From an uncultured Bacteroidales bacterium (GTDB taxonomy: Bacteria; Bacteroidota; Bacteroidia; Bacteroidales; Lentimicrobiaceae), in contig CALCQV010000148.1 of assembly GCA_937894795.1 (NCBI GenBank), positions 1 through 29,140 of the forward strand: a stretch of DNA of 29,140 nt, read 5' to 3'. Below the pieces are notes generated by a model that had not been told where the DNA came from, did no database searches, and worked only from the letters and a program-made list of their open reading frames with translations. Of the stretch, positions 25,001 through 29,140 are shown one piece after another. Position 1 is the first letter of the stretch. Every line of letters starts with the position of its first letter. The translations under genes were made by a program, and so were the position numbers.

Positions 25001-25819
25001 CTCGAAGCCATCACCGGCAGGGAGCATACCCATCTGGCCGCATCACGCGAGGATGAGAAAATACGGTACCACGACCTGCTCTCGCAACCCCGTAAAATCA
25101 TCACTTCGCCCATCTGGAGCGGCATTGAATCTGAGCATGTGTCGTATAACGCCGGTTATACCAATGTACATGAGTTAATACCATGGAGAACCATTACCGG
25201 ACGGCAGTCGCTCTATCAGGATCATACGTGGATGATAGCTTTCGGTGAAAACCTGGTGACCTACAAGCCTCCCATTGACACCAAGACCATAAAGGAGGTG
25301 CTGGGCAAGATGGAGAGCAATGAAAAGTACCTCATCATCAATATGATGACACCCCATAATAAGTGGACCATACACTCCTCATGGTCAGATAACCTGGTGA
25401 TGCTAACACTGGGCAGAGGCGGGCCCGTGGCCTGGATGAGTGAGGAGGATGCGGCCACTGCCGGACTGGTTGACAACGACTGGATAGAGGTATTCAACAG
25501 CAATGGTGTGTCGGTGGCCCGGCTCATTGTATCGCAAAGAATTCCCAATGGGGCTCTCATCATGTATCATAACCAGGAACGCACCGTGAACATGCCGGTA
25601 AGTCAGCTGTCGGGCAACCGCGGCGGCGTACACAACTCCATTGAGCGACTGTGCGTGAAGCCAACCCACATGATTGGCGGTTATGCCCAGCTGGCCTATG
25701 GATTCAACTACTATGGAACCATCGGCTCCAACCGTGATGAGTTTGTGATTGTAAGAAAACTGAAAAAGGTGGAGTGGAAAGATGAGGAAGTGCAACAATT
25801 AAACAACCTAAGCAAGTAA
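22070..25819 (+). CDS. narG: respiratory nitrate reductase, alpha (molybdenum) subunit
   Basis: 1249 residues, as in E. coli NarG. It reduces nitrate to nitrite at a bis-MGD molybdenum centre on the cytoplasmic side, with electrons from NarH. The FS0 [4Fe-4S] ligands are present with exact family spacing: His49, Cys53, Cys57, Cys92 (HGVNCTGSC ... GCPRG). The molybdenum ligand is Asp222 in YCDLPPASPQTWGEQTD, the same number as in E. coli. There is no Tat signal, consistent with a cytoplasmic enzyme held by NarI. Other family segments include SMVSYAAGTRYLSLLGG and the C-terminal cofactor-binding region (YHNQERTVNMPVSQLSGNRG). It starts 2 bp after narK and ends 4 bp before narH. There are no breaks. 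Confidence 0.98.
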   Translation: MGLLNQLMYFNRSVTKTADGHIAITGEDRDWERMYRNRWQHDKIVRSTHGVNCTGSCSWKIFVKNGLVTWETQQTDYPRTRVGLPNHEPRGCPRGASYSWYLYSANRVKYPMVRSELISSYRQAKLVAGDAVSAWEKVVEDAATAKAYKSVRGLGGFIRASWSEVNEIIAAANVYTIKKYGPDRVVGFSPIPAMSMVSYAAGTRYLSLLGGTVLSFYDFYCDLPPASPQTWGEQTDVPESADWYNSSFLMLWGSNVPLTRTPDAPFFTQVRYKGAKSVVITPDYSEAAKFADLWIKPKQGTDAALGMAMGHVILKEFYIDRQVPYFEQYARQYSDLPFMVKIEQQNGKNTGGKLLRANELEINGQHSDNAAWKPVLFDERSGNYVVPNGTIGSRWDKKQKWNLELKDSNTGAEIHPQLSVYNRHDDVIEVQFPYFGGDRFKHQHFNATGHEDVIVRKVPVRYIDTPSGKITVCTVFDLMLANYGVNRGMDDENTPKGYDDDMPFTPKWQEHITGVPMEQVISTARQFAENAAATQGKSMIIIGAGVNHWYHTDMIYRSAINMLVFCGCVGQSGGGWSHYVGQEKLRPQTGWLPLAFALDWNRPPRQMNTTSFMYLHTGQWKYEKLRLREILSPLAPKEPWENLSLIDCNVRSERMGWLPSAPQINQNPLTISAKAKQAGKTPEEYIVAGMKSGEISFAAEDPDNQNNHPRNLFVWRSNLIGSSSKGMEYFMKHMLGAQNSVQGNDLKKLGLPLPTEVKWHDEAPEGKLDLLVTIDYRMSTTGLHSDIVLPAASWYEKNDLSTTDMHPFIHPFSKAVDPVWESKSDWDIFRGIAEQFSKLAPGHLGVEIDMVLQPLQHDTPMELSETSDGNDWKHTGAEIKPGVNFPKIIAVERNYPSVYKRFTSLGPLMKSLGNGGKGMNWNTADEVDFIAKLNGIVSEEGETRGLPQISTDIQATEVILSLAPETNGHVAVKAWKSLEAITGREHTHLAASREDEKIRYHDLLSQPRKIITSPIWSGIESEHVSYNAGYTNVHELIPWRTITGRQSLYQDHTWMIAFGENLVTYKPPIDTKTIKEVLGKMESNEKYLIINMMTPHNKWTIHSSWSDNLVMLTLGRGGPVAWMSEEDAATAGLVDNDWIEVFNSNGVSVARLIVSQRIPNGALIMYHNQERTVNMPVSQLSGNRGGVHNSIERLCVKPTHMIGGYAQLAYGFNYYGTIGSNRDEFVIVRKLKKVEWKDEEVQQLNNLSK

Positions 25820-25823
25820 GACT

Positions 25824-27314
25824 ATGAAAATACAGGCTCAAATTGGTATGGTACTCAACCTTGACAAGTGCATTGGTTGCCATACCTGTTCCGTTACCTG
25901 CAAAAACGTTTGGACAACACGCAAAGGAGTTGAATACGTGTGGTTTAACAATGTGGAAACCAAGCCCGGCAGCGGGTACCCCAGCCACTGGGAAGATCAG
26001 GATAAATACAAGGGGGGCTGGCAGCTCGATGCATCGCGCCTTAAACTGCGCATGGGCACTAAGGCAGGCATCATGAAAAACATATTCTCAAACCCTTACC
26101 TGCCTATTATTGACGATTATTATGAACCATTCACCTTCAACTACAGCGTGCTTCACTCGTCGGCCCGCTTTGCCACGCCCCCGTCAGCCAGGCCTCATTC
26201 CATGATTACCGGTGAGCCGATGGAGAAAATTGTCAAGGGCCCCAACTGGGAGGATGACCTTGGAGGCAGCTTCAGCGAACGCAGCAAGGAGAAGAACTTT
26301 GATAATATGGAAAAGGAGATTTATGGCAAGTTCGAGAATGCCTTCATGGTTTATCTGCCGCGCTTATGCGAACACTGCCTCAATGCATCGTGCGTTGCCT
26401 CATGCCCCTCGGGCGCCATATACAAAAGGGAAGACGACGGCATTGTGCTCATTGACCAGACCCGCTGCCGAGGATGGCGCCAGTGCATCAGCGCCTGTCC
26501 GTACAAAAAAATATACTTCAACTGGAAGACCAAACGCTCAGAGAAATGCACCTTCTGCTACCCGAAGGTGGAGAACGGTGAGCCTACCATATGCAGTGAA
26601 ACCTGCGTTGGCAGAATCCGCTACATAGGGGTGCTGCTGTATGATGCCGACAAGATTGCCGCCCATGCATCGGTTGAGGCCCCTGAGGATCTTTACAAGT
26701 CGCACCTCGACCTGTTTCTCGACCCCAATGACCCTGAAATTATTGAACAGGCACGAATACAGGGCATTGCCGACAACTTCATCAAGGCGGCGCAGAACTC
26801 GCCCATCTACAAAATGGCCGTTGAGTGGAAGGTGGCCTTCCCCCTGCATCCTGAATACCGCACCCTCCCCATGGTTTGGTACATACCCCCTTTATCGCCC
26901 ATACAGGAACAGGCGCAAAGCGGAAAACTGGGCATGAATGGCATGATACCCGATGTTGACGATATGAGAATTCCATTGAAATACCTGGCCAACATGTTCA
27001 CTGCCGGTGAGGTCAAACCGGTGCGCGATGCCTTGGAGAGGATGCTTGCCATGCGTGCTTACATGCGCGACAAGACCATTGACAACAAGATCAATACGCA
27101 AGTGCTGGCCGGCACAGGCCTCACACCCGAAATAACGGAGGAGATGTACCGTTACATGGCCATTGCCGATTATGAAGACCGGTATGTAATTCCCGTTTCA
27201 CACCGCGAATATGCCTTTGACGCTTTTGGCGATAAATCAAACTGCGGCTTCACCGATGGTGAAGGCTGCGGAAGCATGGAAGTGCGTTTAAAAGAACTGT
27301 TCGGAGGAATGTAA
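25824..27314 (+). CDS. narH: nitrate reductase, beta (iron-sulfur) subunit
   Basis: 496 residues. It passes electrons from NarI haem to NarG through four clusters. The Cys groups are complete: C16, C19, C22, C26 (CIGCHTCSVTC); C182, C185, C190, C194 (CEHCLNASCVASC); C215, C221, C225 with Trp218 in place of a fourth Cys (CRGWRQCISAC), as in the [3Fe-4S] centre of E. coli NarH; and C242, C245, C257, C261 (CTFCYP ... CSETC). The C-terminal part (from about 400) has the usual NarH helical extension. It is cytoplasmic, bound to NarG and NarI. The ATG is 4 bp after the narG stop, and narJ begins 1 bp after the narH stop, so translation is tightly coupled. Confidence 0.98.
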   Translation: MKIQAQIGMVLNLDKCIGCHTCSVTCKNVWTTRKGVEYVWFNNVETKPGSGYPSHWEDQDKYKGGWQLDASRLKLRMGTKAGIMKNIFSNPYLPIIDDYYEPFTFNYSVLHSSARFATPPSARPHSMITGEPMEKIVKGPNWEDDLGGSFSERSKEKNFDNMEKEIYGKFENAFMVYLPRLCEHCLNASCVASCPSGAIYKREDDGIVLIDQTRCRGWRQCISACPYKKIYFNWKTKRSEKCTFCYPKVENGEPTICSETCVGRIRYIGVLLYDADKIAAHASVEAPEDLYKSHLDLFLDPNDPEIIEQARIQGIADNFIKAAQNSPIYKMAVEWKVAFPLHPEYRTLPMVWYIPPLSPIQEQAQSGKLGMNGMIPDVDDMRIPLKYLANMFTAGEVKPVRDALERMLAMRAYMRDKTIDNKINTQVLAGTGLTPEITEEMYRYMAIADYEDRYVIPVSHREYAFDAFGDKSNCGFTDGEGCGSMEVRLKELFGGM

Positions 27315-27315
27315 T

Positions 27316-27933
27316 ATGCTCAAAACTTACAGGCTGCTCTCCCGCTTATTAAGTTACCCTGACGCCGACATATACCGGATGCTTGAAAGTACGGGGCAGG
27401 TCATGGCTGAAGAGAACTTACTTGATGACAAAGCCATAACAGGGATCGCCGAATTCTGTCGCTTCTTCTCATCAAACACCCTCATCAAATGGCAGGAGCA
27501 TTACGTGCAGCTGTTTGACTACTCACGCAGCGCATCGCTCTACCTGTTTGAACACCTGCACGGTGACTCAAAGGACCGTGGACAGGCAATGGTTGGCCTC
27601 ATCGACCTGTATCAAAGTGCTGGTCTGCAAATCAACAGGTCAGAACTGCCTGATTACCTGCCGGTATTTCTGGAATTCCTGTCGCTGCAAACACCCACAG
27701 AAGCCGCTTCATACCTGTCGGAAATAATTGACATTGCAGGCTTTATCCACTATAAACTGGCTGAGAAGGACAACCCCTACCGCCATCTGCTGTATGCAGT
27801 AATCCATCTGTCGGCCCGTAAACCTGATTCAACACGAATCACCCAACTCAACTCCCTGATGCCCGAGGTGAGTCTGGACGAAGCCTACGAAGAGAAACCC
27901 GTAACCTTTGGATGTGAAAACCCAATCGGGTAA
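27316..27933 (+). CDS. narJ: nitrate reductase assembly chaperone, delta subunit
   Basis: 205 residues, an all-helical TorD/DmsD-type chaperone. It starts MLKTYRLLSRLLSYPDADIY, as NarJ proteins do, and has YVQLFDYSRSASLYLFEHLH and GDSKDRGQAMVGLIDLY, the conserved NarJ core (FD.....SLYLFEHVHGESRDRGQAM in relatives). NarJ is not part of the final enzyme; it binds the N-terminus of NarG and allows insertion of the FS0 cluster and molybdenum cofactor before membrane attachment. It begins 1 bp after narH. A 98-bp gap without a gene separates it from narI, wider than the other junctions of the operon. Confidence 0.96.
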   Translation: MLKTYRLLSRLLSYPDADIYRMLESTGQVMAEENLLDDKAITGIAEFCRFFSSNTLIKWQEHYVQLFDYSRSASLYLFEHLHGDSKDRGQAMVGLIDLYQSAGLQINRSELPDYLPVFLEFLSLQTPTEAASYLSEIIDIAGFIHYKLAEKDNPYRHLLYAVIHLSARKPDSTRITQLNSLMPEVSLDEAYEEKPVTFGCENPIG

Positions 27934-28031
27934 GGTAAAAAATGAGAGGTAAAAGAAAACTCAACCGGCAGAACAAGAAATGAGATTGGATGTAAAAATT
28001 CAAACGAGTATAAACAAGAAACAAGATAAGC

Positions 28032-28721
28032 ATGAATCACTTCTTCAACAACCTGTTTTTCACCTATCTGCCTCACATAGCCATGACACTGTTCTGGTTT
28101 GGGGTGATAACACGCATAGTAAAGACAAGGCGTTCCATACAGGCCGAATCGAGTCAGTTTCTTAAGAAAGGTGGTCAGCGTGTTGGGGGCAACCTGTTCC
28201 ATTATGGTATCATACTGGTGTTTATAGGCCATTTTACCGGTTTATTCACCCCCCCTGATCTTTACCATATTGTGATGAGCACCGGCACCAAAAAAGTACT
28301 GGCCGTAGCCATGGGCTCCGTATTCGGCACCGCCGCCCTCACAGGCATCATCATACTGCTCTACAGAAGAATAAGCTTTACGCGGCTGCGCAAAAACAGC
28401 ACGCCGCAGGATCTCCTACTGCTCCTCCTCCTCCTGGTGGAGATGGGCTTAGGCATGATATCCATATTCACAACCGCGGGGGCATCGGTTGAGAACTATG
28501 CGGCCTTAGGCGAGTGGGCTCAGAAAATAGTGACCTTCCAGCCCAATGCCGGCGACGTGATAGCAGGCCACAGCCTGACCTACAAGCTTCATATCATCAT
28601 TGGCCTGTTCATCTTCATGATCTTCCCCTACACCAAGCTCATGCACATGTGGGTAGCCCCGCTTGCCTACTTCGTCAGGTCAAGCCGACAGTTGATCAGG
28701 AGAGGATTTAGAAGTGTTTAG
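28032..28721 (+). CDS. narI: nitrate reductase, gamma (cytochrome b) subunit
   Basis: 229 residues, five transmembrane helices. It oxidises quinol on the outer side and passes electrons through two b haems to NarH. The four haem ligands are present: His57 (NLFHYGI), His67 (FIGHFTG), His187 (YKLHIIIGL) and His205 (KLMHMW); the last two have the same numbers as in E. coli. FPYTKLMHMWVAPLAYFVR is the conserved end of helix 5. A run of eight Leu follows D127, encoded by near-repetitive CTC/CTG codons in helix 4. The start at 28032 (MNHFFNNLFFTYLPH) is the family start. The stop is TAG. Phased repeats begin in the last codons and continue downstream; no standard terminator is visible. Confidence 0.97.
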   Translation: MNHFFNNLFFTYLPHIAMTLFWFGVITRIVKTRRSIQAESSQFLKKGGQRVGGNLFHYGIILVFIGHFTGLFTPPDLYHIVMSTGTKKVLAVAMGSVFGTAALTGIIILLYRRISFTRLRKNSTPQDLLLLLLLLVEMGLGMISIFTTAGASVENYAALGEWAQKIVTFQPNAGDVIAGHSLTYKLHIIIGLFIFMIFPYTKLMHMWVAPLAYFVRSSRQLIRRGFRSV

Positions 28722-28762
28722 TGCTGGGTACTGAGAGCCTTCAGCTATCGGCCCTCAGCTAC
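28714..28762. repeat. seven-base phased repeats at the narI stop
   Basis: GTGTTTA, GTGCTGG, GTACTGA, GAGCCTT, CAGCTAT, CGGCCCT, CAGCTAC: a loose seven-base register starting within the last narI codons. CAGCTAT also occurs in register at 16486. It is weaker than the GTTC arrays. Confidence 0.45.
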
Positions 28763-28977
28763 CCATCCAACTACCCTGAATGGTTCCGGCTTTACCCCTC
28801 ATCCCTTCGCTTCTCCCTCCGGGAGTAGGGAAGGAGAGTTCGGAAAAGCAGGATGTTTTGAACCACCAGGAATGACCATTACAACTAATAATATCTTTTC
28901 CACATCGCCCTTCGGAGCCTGTTCCCGATAAATCGGAACAGGCTCCGATTTATCGGGAAGAACTCCTTTAAATTTCA
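28763..28977. repeat. narI-rpsP spacer with bulged hairpin
   Basis: It holds CTCCCTCCGGGAG (about 28814-28826) and a hairpin GGAGCCTGTTCC / GGAACAGGCTCC (28914-28925 and 28935-28946) around CCGAT/ATCGG, followed by GATTTATCGGGA. It is a copy of the family also seen near 10457 and 17864. No T-tract follows, so it is not a clear terminator for the nar operon. No gene is present. Confidence 0.65.
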
Positions 28978-29009
28978 CTTGTATAATTGAAAATAAATGC
29001 GTTACTTTG
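28978..29009 (+). promoter_or_regulatory. probable rpsP promoter
   Basis: CTTG at 28978-28981, a 20-bp spacer, then TTACTTTG at 29002-29009, close to the phylum consensus (TTTG and TAnnTTTG). It is followed by an AT-rich leader of about 45 bases before the ATG at 29056. Confidence 0.6.
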
Positions 29010-29055
29010 CACCCCTAATTAAAAATTCCATTAACACATTAAAATCTAAGATTTT

Positions 29056-29140
29056 ATGCCAACAAAAATGAGATTACAACGCTATGGTAAGAAGGGCCGC
29101 CCTTTTTATCACATTGTAATTGCGGATGGTCGTGCACCCC
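29056..29140 (+). CDS. rpsP: 30S ribosomal protein S16, N-terminal part
   Basis: The first 28 codons read MPTKMRLQRYGKKGRPFYHI, then VIADGRAP, which is the conserved N-terminus of S16 (RLQR.G.K..PFY.IV..D.R.P). S16 is an early-assembly protein of the small ribosomal subunit. The ATG at 29056 is preferred over the internal Met because S16 proteins usually begin MP/MAV before the RLQR motif. It has its own promoter and begins a new unit after the nar operon. The gene is cut by the window edge. Confidence 0.95.
   Translation, partial: MPTKMRLQRYGKKGRPFYHIVIADGRAP

Noticed and set aside
27934..28031. Small gene between narJ and narI
   Set aside because: The 98-bp gap has only very short open frames without a recognisable start or domain.
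28914..28946. Terminator of the nar operon
   Set aside because: The hairpin lacks a following T-tract, and relatives of it occur at unrelated places in the window, so it is more likely a dispersed repeat.
1..29140. tRNA, rRNA, riboswitch or replication origin
   Set aside because: I saw no cloverleaf with a TTCGANNC-type arm, no rRNA segment, and no origin-type repeat cluster; a covariance search would be needed to exclude small RNAs.

Overview
The window looks like a chromosomal segment of a Bacteroidota bacterium, probably an anaerobic or facultative relative of the Bacteroidales. Four things point there: promoter boxes of the TAnnTTTG type, many secreted proteins and lipoproteins including a type IX secretion (T9SS) sorting-domain protein, C-terminal-Phe outer-membrane barrels, and intergenic space full of small palindromic and phased repeats. 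The phylum call is firm; nothing here fixes a genus.

Layout. 1-2568 (minus): the N-terminal part of a CzcA/CusA heavy-metal RND pump, a small exported DUF6448-type protein, and the wreck of an AraC-type membrane regulator. 2731-5284 (plus): an outer-membrane-like protein, then an XRE helix-turn-helix protein fused to pentapeptide-like repeats, with its own promoter and a helically phased direct repeat. 5694-11789 (minus): a Fic AMP-transferase-type protein, a Kelch/IPT lipoprotein with an adjacent barrel protein, and a lipoprotein with a canonical EF-hand loop. 12187-12898 (plus): a HepT/MntA-like (HI0074/HI0073) nucleotidyltransferase pair whose first gene carries an in-frame TGA. 13114-20347 (minus): a double-barrel outer-membrane protein, a REP-associated transposase remnant beside a perfect 27-bp hairpin, an exported isochorismatase-fold hydrolase, a broken secreted protein, a VOC/PhnB protein and a BNR/Ycf48-like T9SS protein. 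20742-28721 (plus): narK-narG-narH-narJ-narI, a respiratory nitrate reductase operon in which narK is split by an in-frame TAG. 29056-end: start of rpsP (ribosomal protein S16).

How it works together. NarGHI would reduce nitrate at the cytoplasmic face using quinol, NarJ would insert the molybdenum cofactor, and NarK would move nitrate and nitrite. All catalytic and metal ligands checked in NarG, NarH and NarI are present, so only the transporter is damaged. The central 15 kb is mostly cell-envelope and secreted protein genes plus relics.

The most unusual content is between the genes. There are arrays of a GAAC/GTTC-anchored word repeated with exact 7-, 8-, 10- or 16-base periods, usually starting right after a stop codon and usually in the same orientation relative to the gene. 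Several families of dispersed palindromes also occur, one next to a transposase remnant of the type that mobilises such palindromes. Three genes (narK, hepT-like, a secreted protein) each carry one in-frame stop that a single C-to-T change could explain.
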